DNA of 64,000 bases from contig JANHCV010000006.1 in NCBI GenBank assembly GCA_025594325.1, positions 1,488,001 to 1,552,000 on the forward strand, given 5' to 3'. Position numbers and translations under genes: made by a program. Source of the DNA: Blastocladiella emersonii ATCC 22665. Its lineage: Eukaryota > Blastocladiomycota > Blastocladiomycetes > Blastocladiales > Blastocladiaceae. Below the pieces are notes generated by a model. That model did not search any database. It worked only from the letters and a program-made list of their open reading frames with translations, and was not told the DNA's origin. Positions 42,847 through 54,082 of the stretch are shown piece by piece. Each line of letters starts with the position of its first letter. Position 1 is the first letter of the stretch.

Positions 42847-44729
42847 ATGTACCCGAACCAGCCGCAGCAACAGCAGCAACCGTATCCGACGCAGCCGCCA
42901 TCCGGCTTCACGTCGCGCGGGCCGTCGCCACCACCGCTGGTCCACCCGGTCCCGGTGCCCGCGTCGCGCACCGCCGTGACCGCCGCCGCCGCTGCGGGCG
43001 GGCCGGTCCAGTCGCACCACACGGGCTACGCGCCCGCCGCGACCCCGGGCTACACGCCGTCGCCGTCCTTCTCGCCCATGCCGCAGGCCCCGACCCCGCA
43101 GTACCACGCCGCCGCCCACCAGAACCAGTACACGGCGCCGTACCGCGCGCCCTCGGGCCCGCCCTCGCTGCAGGGCTACGCGCCCGTCCAGCCGCCCGCC
43201 AACCCGTTCTTCGGCGGCGCCCAGTACGCGCCCGTGCAGCCCGGCACGCGCCCGGGATCGGGCCAGTCGACGCCCGGCGCCGCGTACGGGTCGGCCGCCT
43301 CGCTCGGCGGCGGTGGGTACCAGCCGTCGCCCTTCAACCCGACGACCAACGCCGCGGGCGTGCCCACGTACCAGCCCGTGTCGACGCCCGCGCCGCCCGC
43401 ATCTTCGCAGTATGGCGGCGCGTCTACGGCGGCGTACCCGCCCGCGTCCCAGTCGCAGTACAACCAGGGCGGCTACGGGTCGTCGCCTGCTCTCTTCACG
43501 CAGCCCCAGCAGCAGATGCAGCAGGTGCCGTTTCCTCAGACCAGTCCCTTTCAGCAGCCACAGCAGCAACAGTCTTACCAGCAGCAGCCTCAACAGCAGT
43601 CGCCGTACCAGCAGCCCTACCAGCCCCAGCAGCAGCAGCAGCAACAGTTCCAGCAGCAGCAGTCCCAGCAGCAGCAGTCCCAGCAGCCGCAACCGCAGGT
43701 CGGCCAGGCGTTTGCCCAGGCGTTTGCCCCCTACGTCAACGACCCCGCCGCCCAGATCGGCCTGCAGCTCGGGTCCAAGGCCATGGACGCCGGCCAGGCC
43801 TACGTCAACCAGAACGTGCGGCTCTTCTTCTCACGCTCGTGGCTCGACGGACCTGTCTCACACCCACCCCGTCCACTCCACAGCTCGGCCGCTTCGTCAA
43901 CGTGCCGCACCTCAAGTTCTACTTCAACGTGTCCAACTCGTACGTCCTCAACAAGCTGCGCCTCGTCATGTTCCCGTTCCGCCAAGGGGTACGTTGTCTT
44001 AGTTGTCTCATCCGCATGCATCGCCCACTCACACTCGTCTTTCCGCAGCACTGGCACCGCATGGTCCGCCGCCCCGACGGCATGGACCCCAACGTCCAGT
44101 ACCAGCAGCAGCAGATGATGATGCAGCAGCTGCAGCAGCAGGGGCAGGGTGTGGGCGTGGTCCCGCAGATCACCGAGTTCCGGCCGCCGCGCGAGGACCT
44201 CATGTCGCCCGATCTGTACATCCCCGTCATGGCGTTTGTCACGTACGTGCTGCTGATCGGCGTCGAGATGGGCACGCGCAACAAGTTCCACCCGAGCGAG
44301 CTCGGCATGACGTCGTCGACGGCCTTCTTTCTGGTGCTGGCCGAGGTGCTGCTCGTCAAGCTCGGGTGCTACCTGTTCTCGGTGCAGACGCAGGCGCCCA
44401 TGCTCGACCTGCTCAGCTACGCCGGGTACAAGTTTGTCGGGATCATCCTGACCACGCTCGCCGCCCTGGTCCTGCCCGCGTGGGGCTTCTGGGCCGCGCT
44501 CGTCTACACGTCGCTCGCGACCGGCTTCTTCTCGATGCGCTCCATGAAGTACATTGTGATCCCCGAGGCCGCCGTCACCACGACCACCACCCACATCCCG
44601 CAGCGCCGCCGCCGGCTCAACTTCCTCCTCGCCGTCGTCGGCCTCCAGATCTTTGCCGCGTGGCTCCTCGTCCCCTGGGCCCGCGCCCCGGACGCGACCA
44701 TCCCCGCCGGCGAGGGTCTCCGCCGCTAG
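42847..44729 (+). CDS. YIF1: Yif1-family ER-Golgi transport membrane protein
   Basis: Three exons (42847-43815, 43884-43988, 44049-44729; introns 68 and 60 bases) encode 584 residues. The N-terminal ~300 residues are Pro/Gln/Tyr-rich and disordered with long Gln runs. The Yif1 (Hrf1) domain then begins: YVNDPAAQIGLQLGSKAMDAGQAYV, then across the splice VPHLKFYFNVSNSYVLNKLRLVMFPFR, the family's hallmark block. Five hydrophobic segments follow to the C-terminus. Yif1 binds Yip1 and Rab GTPases and acts in COPII vesicle budding and fusion between ER and Golgi. The Gln-rich N-terminus is much longer than in yeast (314 aa total). The second intron is in frame and stop-free, so its retention would not truncate the protein. 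Confidence 0.9.
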
Positions 44730-45370
44730 TCGCCCTCTCCCCTCTCTCGCTTCTCGATTCCCTCCCCTTACCCACAGTTCCCTCCTCCCGCGAATGTATT
44801 CTTACCGCGCCACCGTCACCGTCCTCCCTCGACGCGCCGCGCCGCGCCGCGTTTGAGCCAGCCTCGCGACCGAGAGATCCACCCGCTGGGGTCCCTGTCT
44901 CACGGCCCTCCTCTCGCACGCGCGACGTCGCACAGCGCGAGTCCACTGAACTTGATGCAACGGCCGCGACGAAGATGCAACACCTCGAAACACGGGTTCT
45001 GCCGACGTGAAGCGCGCGCGCGCTCGCCGTCGCCGTCGCGCCCTGTCGCCTACAACAGCGACCGCCGCAGCGACGAGGCCCGCGACATGGCGAGGGCGGC
45101 GTCGTGCTTGGGCCCACGCGCTTGCTGGCCCCGGCTCCGTGTGATTTCTTGCCCTGTTCCTCCGTCTGGGGCCTGCTGCCCGGCAAACGCCAGAGAGCGC
45201 CGCGGCGGCGGGTCCAACAACGTGTGGGCGTCGCTGGACCCAGGTTTCGAACAAACCGCCGCCCTGCCTGGCCGAGCCGGGTCCTCGTTCGCCGTCGATC
45301 TCGCTTCTCCTCCCCCGCTCCTCGCACGGAGCATCAACCACTACACTAGAACTATAGGCCCGCTACTGCC
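44730..45370. other. Intergenic, nothing recognised
   Basis: 641 bases holding the YIF1 3' UTR and the promoter/5' UTR of the next gene. No conserved ORF, RNA gene or repeat seen. Confidence 0.4.
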
Positions 45371-46465
45371 ATGTCATCGCCCAGCGGCATCGCGTCCTTG
45401 CCGAGCCCGATCGACGGGTCGCCGTCTTCCTCCTCCCCGAGCGCCGCCGCGCCCTCCATCTACCACGACGGGATCACCGAGTTCACGACGACGGTCGCGG
45501 ACGTGACGACGCGCGACATGCTGGGGATCATGGGCGCGAGCATCGCCTTCAGCACGGCCATCTTCGTGTGGGCCGTGACGCGGTGGCTGCGGCTGCGCAG
45601 CAACTTCAACCTGGCCGTGGTCCTGCTCACGCTCTTCTTCATCATGGGCGACGTGTACTACTTTGCCGCGCTCGCGGGGGACGTCCTGCACCCGTACCTG
45701 TTCGAGGTGATCCGCGGGTCGACCAGTTTGATGGCGGCGACGCACGTCTCTGGTGCGCTTCATCATCCCCGATACATGACATCACACGGCACAGCGCTAA
45801 CGAACGTGAACGACGCGCACCGCGTAGGCCTCTCGCTCTACCGCTTCGCCATCTTCCAGGAAACCACCTTCGCCAGGTGGTACACGAACCGGCTGCGGAC
45901 GTCGCTGCTGGCCGTCAACTACCTGCTGGCGCTCGCGTGCAGCGTCTTCCTGCTCTTCACCTACTTCTCGCCGACCACGGAGCCGCACAACGACGCGCGC
46001 CGCCCGCTCGCGCTGTCGGCGATCCTCGTGTGGACGGTCCTCGTCGACGTGTCCATCATGGTGCTCACCTTCATCTGCGTGCTGCAAGTGCAGAAGCAGA
46101 TCGGGTCGAGCTACTCGGAGCACCGCGCGAGCATCGTGCAGGTCCTCATCACGCTGGTCCTCATGGTGCTCGGCGGCGGCACGGGGATCCTGATCTTCAT
46201 CCAGGACGGCGGGTACTGGGGCGGGTCCCTAGGCGGCGTGTTCGCCCGGTTCTACGTCCTCGGCGCCATGTTCGTCTGGTACCAGATCGTCGCCATCGTC
46301 CGCGGAACCAACAGCCAGGCCGCCGCGCTTCGGAGGTCCGCGTCGTCGGCCGTTCGCCGCTCACCTTCGGCTTCCGCGCGCAAGTCCGCTGGCAGTAACG
46401 CGAGTCAAGGCGGGTCGCGCGTTGCGGCGAAACCGGCAACGGCACAAGCTGGTACGCATGCCTGA
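45371..46465 (+). CDS. Seven-transmembrane protein, unknown function
   Basis: Two exons (45371-45752 and 45828-46465; intron 45753-45827, 75 bases, GTGCGC...CGCGTAG) encode 339 residues. The intron is in frame without a stop, so the unspliced frame is also open; removing it joins ATHVSG to LSLYRFAIF. After ~45 Ser/Pro-rich residues there are seven hydrophobic segments, roughly at 50-70, 78-100, 105-125, 148-170, 190-212, 232-252 and 262-285. The C-terminal tail is Ser/Ala/Arg-rich, suggesting a cytoplasmic tail with phosphorylation sites. It does not resemble the 7-TM pair at 9842-12825 in sequence. Receptor-like topology only; no rhodopsin Lys or known GPCR signature found. Confidence 0.65.
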   Translation: MSSPSGIASLPSPIDGSPSSSSPSAAAPSIYHDGITEFTTTVADVTTRDMLGIMGASIAFSTAIFVWAVTRWLRLRSNFNLAVVLLTLFFIMGDVYYFAALAGDVLHPYLFEVIRGSTSLMAATHVSGALHHPRYMTSHGTALTNVNDAHRVGLSLYRFAIFQETTFARWYTNRLRTSLLAVNYLLALACSVFLLFTYFSPTTEPHNDARRPLALSAILVWTVLVDVSIMVLTFICVLQVQKQIGSSYSEHRASIVQVLITLVLMVLGGGTGILIFIQDGGYWGGSLGGVFARFYVLGAMFVWYQIVAIVRGTNSQAAALRRSASSAVRRSPSASARKSAGSNASQGGSRVAAKPATAQAGTHA

Positions 46466-46793
46466 TCGGCGCGTTGGCGTTGTGGACGTGGACTGACATG
46501 AACGTCGCGTATCTGTAGCGAGCCGGTTTGGCTGACATCAGGCATCAGATCACCACGCGTCGATACCCTGCACGCGCGCGCAGCGGCAGCAGCAGTAGCA
46601 AAAAAGTAAACCTTGTTTGAATCATGCACATAGACGGACCCGATTTCATCCTGCATTCGTTCCGATCCCAGCAACGTGCGTCATGCAAGGTGGCGGCGGC
46701 GCCGAGAGCAACGCGTTGCTTTCGCTCGCGTTGTTGATCGCTTCTCCCCTTCTCCCCGCGACCAGCACCTGCAACGACATCAACACCACCACC
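46466..46793 (+). promoter_or_regulatory. Intergenic / cofilin promoter region
   Basis: 328 bases with no conserved ORF. The run from 46720 to 46793 is C/T- and CA-rich, as expected for a 5' UTR. Confidence 0.35.
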
Positions 46794-47335
46794 ATGGCAT
46801 GCATGCATCTCAATGAACTCCTCGCAACACGCTCGGCTAAACCCTGCCCGCGTCACAGCACTCTGGCGTCGCCGTCTCGTCCGACTCGCTCGCGGCCTTC
46901 GAGGAGCTCAAGATGGGCCACCACGCGACGCTCGCCGCGGCGCTCTTCAAGCTCGACTCTTTCCTGTCCTCGATCGTCGTCGACAGCGTGCACTCGGGCC
47001 TGTCGTACGCCGACTTCCTCGCGCTCCTCCCGCGCGACGAGTGCCGGTTCTGCGTCGTCGACTTTGAGTTCGAGGCCGAGCCCGGCATGCTGCGCGACAA
47101 GCTCGTCCTGATCGCGTGGGCGCCCGACGCGGCCGATGTCAAGGATAAGGTCGTCTACGCGACGTCTAAGAACTACTTCCGCAACCAGCTCGACGGGATC
47201 ATTGCCGAGGTCCAAGCGACGTCGCTTCACGAGGTACGAATCGGCGCGGTGTCGGGTGGAAGAGAGGGCGGGACTGACGCGCGACGAGCGTAGGCGGCGC
47301 ACCACGAGGTCCTGTCGCGGCTCATCCGGCTCTGA
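46794..47335 (+). CDS. COF1: Cofilin / actin-depolymerising factor
   Basis: Three exons (ATG alone at 46794-46796, then 46859-47233, then 47294-47335) encode 139 residues, the normal cofilin length. The spliced N-terminus is M-HSGVAVSSDSLAAFEELKMG, matching the family's SGVxV...FxELK start. It continues with VVDFEFE, DKLVLIAWAPDAADVKDKVVYATSK (actin-binding long-helix region), and the C-terminal EVQATSLHEAAHHEVLSRL. Cofilin binds ADP-actin, severs filaments and drives turnover at patches and cell cortex. The first intron (46797-46858, 62 bases) appears to be GC-AG, GCATGC...CACAG, directly after the start codon; no GT donor lies between the ATG and the acceptor region. A cofilin intron just behind the ATG is common in fungi. 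Confidence 0.85.
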
Positions 47336-48211
47336 GAGCGGGGAGCGCGAATGTACATGTTCTGAACGTCCATCGCGTGCGACCATGAGCGTGAGGCGAT
47401 GCGGCATGCCCAACAGCGCGACTTTCGACGCGAACCAGCGCGTACTCCGAGCCGTAGCTCGCACTGCAGTCACGGTGTCGTGGCCACGTCTACTTGCTCA
47501 AGGGTGAGCACGACCAGCTTCGACCACGCTGGTGTGTGCGCGGCTCGCGAAGGTCGGAAAGGCTTCACCGATGGATCGTCGCCGCCAGTCGCGTCGCTTC
47601 GCGCCACGTCCATCAACGCGACCACGACGCGGATCATTCATCATAGTGCACGCGCGCGTCGGCTTCGAAGGCGGAATGCGCGGACGAGGGCGTCGTCGTC
47701 ATGATTCGGTGCACAGTGTGAGCTCACCCGCTTCGACTACGAATGCTTGCTCCGCCGCAGCGCGACGCGGTTCAAGCACACGCTCGCTTGTCATTGAACA
47801 ACTTAAGCGAGATGCGAGATGGGAGCGGGAACCAGTAGCTATCGTGTGGCCGAATCGCGCTCGCCGCGAATCATGAAGTGACGGTGCAAACGGCCCCCGC
47901 TTGCGCAGGTGGCTTAGCAGCTTTGGAACTTCATGACTCGCGCTGCGGCTGAGCCTCGCCCATGAGACGCCTCGCGCCACATCCCACATCACAGATCGCC
48001 TTCGTCCCTTGCGCATCCCTGCCGCCGCCGAGCTTTAAGAAAGGACGGGCCCCCGCGCCTCCATCTCGCGCTCTCCATCCCTGCTTCTATACACAGACGT
48101 TGTTCGGTAGACCGACCGCTCGGGTTGACCTCGAGTCCCATCACCCTCCATCACACCAACGTCCTTGCGCCGGTCGCTTCCCCCACCTCCTCCTCTAAAC
48201 CCATCCCTACA
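47336..48211. other. 876-base intergenic region, no gene supported
   Basis: Short frames on both strands lack conservation and codon bias. ATGAGACGCCTCGCG near 47960 is a variant of the recurrent spacer word. The last ~150 bases are C/T-rich, probably the 5' UTR of the gene at 48212. Confidence 0.4.
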
Positions 48212-49372
48212 ATGAACCCCAAGACCGTGCTCTTCGCCCTCCTCGCCGTCGCCGCGTCGACGACGTCGGCGCTCCCCGGCGGCGCGCCGGCGTGCGCCAT
48301 CAACGAGGCCAAGATCACGTCGGGCATGGGCGCGCCGCAGGGCGACCGCCAGTTCAAGCTGTCTGCGTCGACGACCGAGTACGAGCCGGGCAAGCCCATC
48401 ACTATGAAGGTGGTCTCCGACAACGCGGCGACCAAGACGTACAAGGGCCTGCTCATCTACGTCGAGCCCGCGGGCGACGCCAAGAAGCGCGTCGGGTCCT
48501 TCAAGATCCCCGAGGGGTTCAAGTCCAACGTCGACAAGTGCGGCGCCCTGCAGGTCACCTCCGACACGGACGCGGTCGTCACGCACTCGTCGCCCGCCGA
48601 CAAGCCGCTCGGCGCCGAACTCGTGTGGACCGCCCCCGCCAACGCCATGGGCGAGCTCACGGTCCGCGCCGTCGTCGCCGGCGCCGGGCCCAAGAACTGG
48701 CAGATTGTCCAGACCGTCACGCTCAAGCCCAAGATGGGCGGCGGCGCTGGCGCTGCGCCCGCTCCGCCCGCCATGGGCGGTGGTGGGTACGGCTCGCCCG
48801 CTCCCCCGGCGCACGGCGGCGGCTACGGCACACCCGCTCCCCCGGCCGCGGGCGGCAACGGCAACGGCGGGTACACGCCGCCCATGGCCGGCAAGCGCAA
48901 GGTGTGCAAGAAGTGGCGCAAGAAGACGGGCGGCGGCAACGTGGCCCCGACGCAGCCCGCCGGCGAGGGCGGCTACGGATCCGGCGGCGCTGTGCCGACG
49001 GCGGCCCCCGCCCCGGCTCCGGCTCCGACCCAGCCTGCTGGTGAGGGCGGCTACGGCGCTGGTGCGCCGCCCGCTGCTACGGCTCCCGCTGCTGACGCGC
49101 CCGCGGCCACGCAGCCTGCTGCCGACGGTGCTGCCGCGCCCGGCTCCCCCGGCTACGACAACAAGGACAAGCCCGCTGACGGTGCCGCGGCGGCCCCTGC
49201 CCCGCCCGCTGAGGGTGCGGCTGCCGACCCCGCTCCGCCTGCTGAGGGTGCCCAGGGTGCCGCGTCGGCTGATGGCGGCGACGTTGCCCAGGCGTCGTCG
49301 GCGTCGGGCATCAAGTCGTCGGTCGTCACGGTCGGTGCTGCCCTCGCGGCCGCGGCGGTCATGCTCATGTAA
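48212..49372 (+). CDS. Secreted/surface protein with Reeler-like domain, probable GPI anchor
   Basis: 386 residues, intronless. The signal peptide is clear (MNPKTVLFALLAVAASTTSA). Residues ~20-170 have Cys at GGAPACA and KCGALQV and the spaced motif FKIPEGFKSN...HSSPADK...ELVWTAP, typical of Reeler domains in extracellular proteins. The rest is a Gly/Ala/Pro-rich stalk with two short Tyr-Gly repeat regions (GGGYGSPAPP, GEGGYGSGG, GEGGYGAG) and a basic patch KRKVCKKWRKK. The C-terminus is hydrophobic (SSVVTVGAALAAAAVMLM) after a small-residue segment, as expected for a GPI signal. Probably displayed at the cell surface or wall. In fungi Reeler-like secreted proteins are poorly characterised; no enzymatic motif is present. 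Confidence 0.72.
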   Translation: MNPKTVLFALLAVAASTTSALPGGAPACAINEAKITSGMGAPQGDRQFKLSASTTEYEPGKPITMKVVSDNAATKTYKGLLIYVEPAGDAKKRVGSFKIPEGFKSNVDKCGALQVTSDTDAVVTHSSPADKPLGAELVWTAPANAMGELTVRAVVAGAGPKNWQIVQTVTLKPKMGGGAGAAPAPPAMGGGGYGSPAPPAHGGGYGTPAPPAAGGNGNGGYTPPMAGKRKVCKKWRKKTGGGNVAPTQPAGEGGYGSGGAVPTAAPAPAPAPTQPAGEGGYGAGAPPAATAPAADAPAATQPAADGAAAPGSPGYDNKDKPADGAAAAPAPPAEGAAADPAPPAEGAQGAASADGGDVAQASSASGIKSSVVTVGAALAAAAVMLM

Positions 49373-49713
49373 TCTGCTCCTGTTTCCTACTTCATATACA
49401 TTTTGACTCGGTTTTGCATCTACTCTCGGCACGTCTTGATGAAAATCTGATCGAGGTGCGAGACATCAGGTGAGGCCCACGTGCGGCGGGAACGCGTTGC
49501 GAGACGCGTGCGCGCTCCGGCGTGTCTCCCACCACGCGTCACCCACCGCGCGCGTGCGCGACCGCGTTCCCGCCGCCGCGCCCGTTGCCGCCGCCACCGA
49601 TAATACAAGGGCACGTCCTCTCGCTCACACCCGCGAGTGCCCGAAGCGATAGATCCGCGGCCTGCAGCTCTCCACCGACCACCAACCGAGTGCCGCAGCT
49701 CCAACCACACACA
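49373..49713 (+). promoter_or_regulatory. Intergenic with recurrent CGCGTCTC/ACGCGT words
   Basis: GTTGCGAGACGCGTGCGCG (~49496-49515) and GTGTCTCCCACCACGCGTCACC (~49522-49543) lie about 170-220 bases upstream of the next start. No gene. Confidence 0.4.
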
Positions 49714-51546
49714 ATGACCGCCGCCGACCCCGCGCAACCCGGTGCGGGCGTCCCGCCGCCGCAGCCGGCCTCGCAGATGCAGGCGCCCGTGTCGCAGATC
49801 CAGCCGGCGGCGCCCGCGTCGCAGGTGCAGCCCGATCGCGCGGGCTCGACGTCGCAGCTGCACGCGCCGCCGTCGCAGTTGCACCAGCAGATCCCGCCCG
49901 ACGTGTACGCGACGCTGACGACGCGCATGAACGCCGGTGCGGCCTCGGCGCCCGGCGCGCCCGAGACCAAGGAGGACAAGTCGTACGGGTTCTGCCTCAA
50001 GATGGTCTTCTTCCTGCTGTGCATGGCCATGTTCGCGATCCCGCTCGGCCTGCTGTACGGCCGCGAGGAGCGCATCAACGCGCGCGCCGAGAACCTGCTC
50101 CGCTTCTCGCCGCCCGCCGCGACCGCCGCCGGCGGGTACATTTCGGCCCAGATCAAGGTCACCAAGGTCGACCTGCTCCAAGGCACGTCCGAGGTGATGC
50201 TGACCAACGTACGTTCTCTTGCGCACGTTTTCGCCGCCGTGTCGAGTGACCGACTGACCTTGCTCGACACGTACGCGTAGATCCGCCCCTACGGCAAGTA
50301 CGCGGCGTCGCCCGGCTCGCTGTTCCTCGCGCGCGACACGTACATTTTCGTCAACGGCAACCGCGCGCACCTTCGCGCCGACGTGCCGCCGGGCGACCGC
50401 AAGCTGACGATCGAGCACCAGTCGGGCAACGTCAACGACTACCCGTTCGACTCGCACTCGCTGCGCATCGGGTTCTACGCCATGACCGACAAGTCCCTGG
50501 CCGAGACGCTGGCGGCGACGGCGACCAACTCGTCGCTCAAGGGCAGCCCGTTCATCCCGCTCGAGTGGGCCGTGTCGACGCGCCAGCCGTACGCCATGGA
50601 CGCGGTCGTCGACGGGCCCGGCGGTCTCCCCGACGTGGGCGTCAACAACCTCGCCCTCAAGGTCCGCCGCCGCACCTCGACCAAGCTGTACAGCGCGCTC
50701 ATGTTCAGCACCATGTGGGTGCAGTCGCTCACGCTGCTCGGCATGACGGTCCTGCTCATCATCTACCGCAGCGAGGTCAACCCGGGCCTGCTCGCCCTCA
50801 ACGTCAGCTTCCTGTACATTCTGCCCGCCCTGCGCGCCTCGCAGCCCATGGTCCCGCCCGTCGGCACCCTCGCTGACGCCCTCGGCTACTTCTGGAACCT
50901 CACGCTCCTCGCCCTCTCGTTCATCGTCCTCACCATCTACATGTGGCTCAAGAACCGCACCGAGGCCCGCCAGCGCCGCGCCCGCCGCGCCAAGGCCGCC
51001 ATTGAGGCGCACCTCGCCCAGATCGCCGGCGCCGCTGCCGGCACTGTGCGTCCTGCCACGGCCCCCGCCGCCATCTCGACCAGTGGCGCGAGCACCGGCA
51101 ACCTCGCCCCGCAGCTCCCGCCCGTGCCCGCGCTCATGTCGCCGCTCGGCGCCGAGTACTCGGGCAACACCGACGAGTACGGCACCATCAAGGCCTCGTC
51201 GCTGTCCGCGTCGGCCTCGATGGCGGTCCCCGGCCGCGGCTCGCTCATGTCGACGCTGGCTGTCGACCCGCGCGCGGTCCCGCTCCCGGCCTCGCACATC
51301 CACGAGGACCGCTCGGTGCCCATCAACCCGAAGCGCCCGCTCACCGGACCCGGCGCGATCCGCACCTCGGCCGTCATGCTCGACCTACCCGAGGAGGTCG
51401 CTGGGTCCATGGACACGGGGCTGCCGATCGGGCCCAGCGTCGAGGTCTCCGAGGACTCGGCCGGCGCGGTCCCACCCACGCCCATGCCGCAGGTCCCCGC
51501 GACGCCGATGCCCACGCCCGTGTCGCCGCCGGCTCCGGGGCAGTAG
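49714..51546 (+). CDS. DUF4436-like multi-pass membrane protein
   Basis: Two exons (49714-50208 and 50281-51546; intron 50209-50280, 72 bases, GTACGT...CGCGTAG) encode 586 residues. A Gln/Pro-rich N-terminus contains repeated xSQMQAP/SQIQP/SQVQP-like units. One hydrophobic segment follows (MVFFLLCMAMFAIPLGLL), then a ~190-residue soluble domain (GYISAQIKVTKVDLLQG...YPFDSHSLRIGF), then three hydrophobic segments (nt ~50700-50945) and a long Ser/Pro-rich tail. The helix / beta-rich domain with YPFD / three-helix layout fits DUF4436, a family of unknown function in actinobacteria and fungi. Starting at ATG 49714 keeps the Gln-rich leader. Family assignment is from memory of the pattern. Confidence 0.65.
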
Positions 51547-52014
51547 GAGGTGGGTTGTTGGGAAGGATGGGGGGAAGAGGCAGCTGGACTGCGGGTTCTT
51601 GTTTGACTGAAGTGTTGCGCTGATCATTGAGTAGCTTTGATATTATACACCCGAGTCTTCCTCCTTGAGCTCGTAGAAAACGTGAGATACGGATCGCTTC
51701 CTTGACGCGACGACGCACGCTGGACGTGGCCAGCTCGCGTCGCGGCCGCTTCCTGCTCGCTCAATCGCTTTCTCTCAACGCATGCGCGCGTGATCCGCTC
51801 AGTGTCTCGCAACCGCCTCGCACAGTTTTCGAAGCGTGTTGAAATGTCTCACACACGCGCGCCCTCGGGACGCGACGCGACGCGTTGCGCGAGACGCCAC
51901 GCGCGGCCATGGCCACGGCCACGGCCACCCCCACCTTGGGCTCCCGCTGTCAAACCGCCATGGATCAGTTCCCCGGACTAGGAGCTCTCTGAGTGCACCG
52001 CCACCACCGCTGCC
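51547..52014 (+). promoter_or_regulatory. Intergenic, promoter-like words upstream of next gene
   Basis: GTGTCTCGCAACC (~51802), GTCTCACACACGCG (~51847) and CGCGTTGCGCGAGACGCC (~51880-51897) repeat the spacer words seen elsewhere. No gene. Confidence 0.35.
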
Positions 52015-54037
52015 ATGTTAAACTATGTGATCGTGATCGGCCTGAGCGTCGCGCTGCTCGTCGACCATCTGCTGCCGTACTACGGGACGCAGCGGTTCCT
52101 GACGTCGTCGTATGCGGCCACGGGACTGTCACTGATCGCCACCTACGTCGCCGATATTCTGTCCGACCTGTACGCGCGGAATGCGCTGGCGATTGTGCTT
52201 CGAGGCACGACGCATAATGGTGTCGTGACGCAGCTAGTACGCGCTCCATCCACGTCAAGGCCTGGACCGCGGTGATCTCACGCAAGCGCGAGCCGTGTAG
52301 AGCTTCGCGGCCGTCAACGACGGCGTGCTGTCGATCGCGAAACGCACGGCGCAGGAGATCCGGTCCGCGGGCCTGAGCGCCATTGAGCGTGCGCGCCTGG
52401 TGCTCGTCGCGTCGGCGGTCCTCGCTTGGCTGACGTCGTTCATCTGGGGCAACCTGTCGGCCAACTTCGTGGCGGACACGATCCTGCCGCTGCGTTCGAC
52501 CGAGACGGCGAAAGTGTGGTCCATCGACCCGTCCAACCCGTACGGGTTCGACGCGTGCAGCAGCGCGCTGCTCAACAACACGGTGCAGTTCAGCTACGCG
52601 ACGGGGCCCGTGGTCCCGCTCGGGTACCTGCTCGAGGAGCTGTACGCGTCGACGGTCGTGGACGCCGAGCAGGCCGTGCGCAACGCGACGGCGCGGTACC
52701 TCGACGATTTCGTGCACGTCACGGCGAACGGGACGCGGTTCGCGGCCATGATCCCGCCGACGCCCACCAACTACACGGTCTACAATTCGACGCTGCTCGG
52801 CGTCAACGTGACGTGCGCCGTCAAGATGGGCGACAAGAATATGGGCAGTTTCGCGAACGCGACTGCCGCGTCGATGCCGCGCGCTAACGCTAACCTACCC
52901 GCGGGCTACCTCAGCATCGTCAACCAGACGGTCACGCTGCCGCGCGGGTTCACGCTGCTCAAGGTGCTCGAGCCCGCGACCATTGCCAAGGCCAACACGA
53001 GCACGGACGTCATGGCGCTGCCCAGCTGCTCGGACGGCGTGTGCCAGGCGTTCACCAACGACATGTTGTTCGCGCTGCACTGCGGCGTTTCGGCGGTCGC
53101 CCTCGACGCGACCATCACCAAGGGGATCCCGGCGGACGTGCTCGCCTCGCTCGGCGCCGCAGCCTCGGCGTCGGACCTCGCCAACGCGCAGCGCACGTCC
53201 GTCGTTGTGCGCCGCGTCGCGCCCGCGCCCATGGTCCCGGCGTTCCTGCACAACGTGTTCACCGGGTGGACGTCGGCGCTGCACTGGTCGTGGATCGCAC
53301 GCGGGTACCGGTTCGTGTATAACGGCGATGCGTACGTGCTGTCGACGACCGAGACCCAGGTCGCGCGCGATTACGAGGTGGTGCTCGCGTACGCGGCGCT
53401 CGGGCTCGCGTACCGCCCGCACAGCTACAACCTCACGGCGAACGCGGTCAACGGGACCGCCGGGTGCGGGACCACCGTGCCCGCAGGGAACGGCAGCGCG
53501 GGTGGGAAGATCCGCGCCACGACGCCTGCGTACGTCGTCACGTCCGACAGCGTGGTCCTGACGCGCAACCTGGCGCAGAACACGTACTACTGGCCGATCG
53601 CTGCGTTCGCCGGCATCGCGGGCGTCCTGTACGCCGTCCTGTTCCCGCCCGTCGCCGTCCTCCCGTGCGGGATCGGGACCATGCGCCGCGGGTACAAGCA
53701 GGTCAACCCTGAGGCCAACGGCGGCCAAGGCGAGGATGTCCCGCAGCACGTCGTCCTGCGGTCGGCCGTCGCGGCCGGGTGCCACGGGTTCGTCGACTCG
53801 CTGCACCGCGTCCTCCCGCCGCCCGAGGCTGGCGCGGACGCGGGCAGCTTTGTCCTGCAGCCGCTCGTGTCGCCCGCAGCTGCGGCCAAGGAAGGTGACA
53901 AGGCGGCGGAGGCGGCCGCGGCTCCGGATATCAAGTTCATCCTCAAGTCGTCGTCGGCCAACGGCAGTAACAAGGCGGCCAAGACGCAGGCGTCGGTCGC
54001 GCCCGCGAGCCAGGCTACGGCGCCGCACTCACCATAA
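52015..54037 (+). CDS. Unknown membrane glycoprotein
   Basis: Two exons (52015-52236 and 52301-54037; intron 52237-52300, 64 bases) encode 652 residues. An N-terminal hydrophobic segment (YVIVIGLSVALLVDHLL) and a second at ~105-125 (LVLVASAVLAWLTSFIWG) precede a ~370-residue domain. That domain has many N-glycosylation sequons (NNT, NAT, NGT, NYT, NST, NVT, NQT, NTS, NLT, NGS) and scattered Cys, so it is probably extracytoplasmic. A hydrophobic segment near ~525-545 (WPIAAFAGIAGVLYAVLFPP) is followed by an Ala/Ser/Lys-rich cytoplasmic-type tail. No domain recognised. It lies among other surface-protein genes, but nothing ties their functions together. Confidence 0.68.
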
Positions 54038-54082
54038 ACGTTAGACATCAATAGAAAACACATCAACTGTACTGATTCACAC

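Noticed and set aside
49420-51303. Minus-strand frame of about 627 codons opposite the DUF4436-like gene
   Set aside because: Arg/Gly/His-rich shadow; the plus strand has membrane helices and a clean intron.
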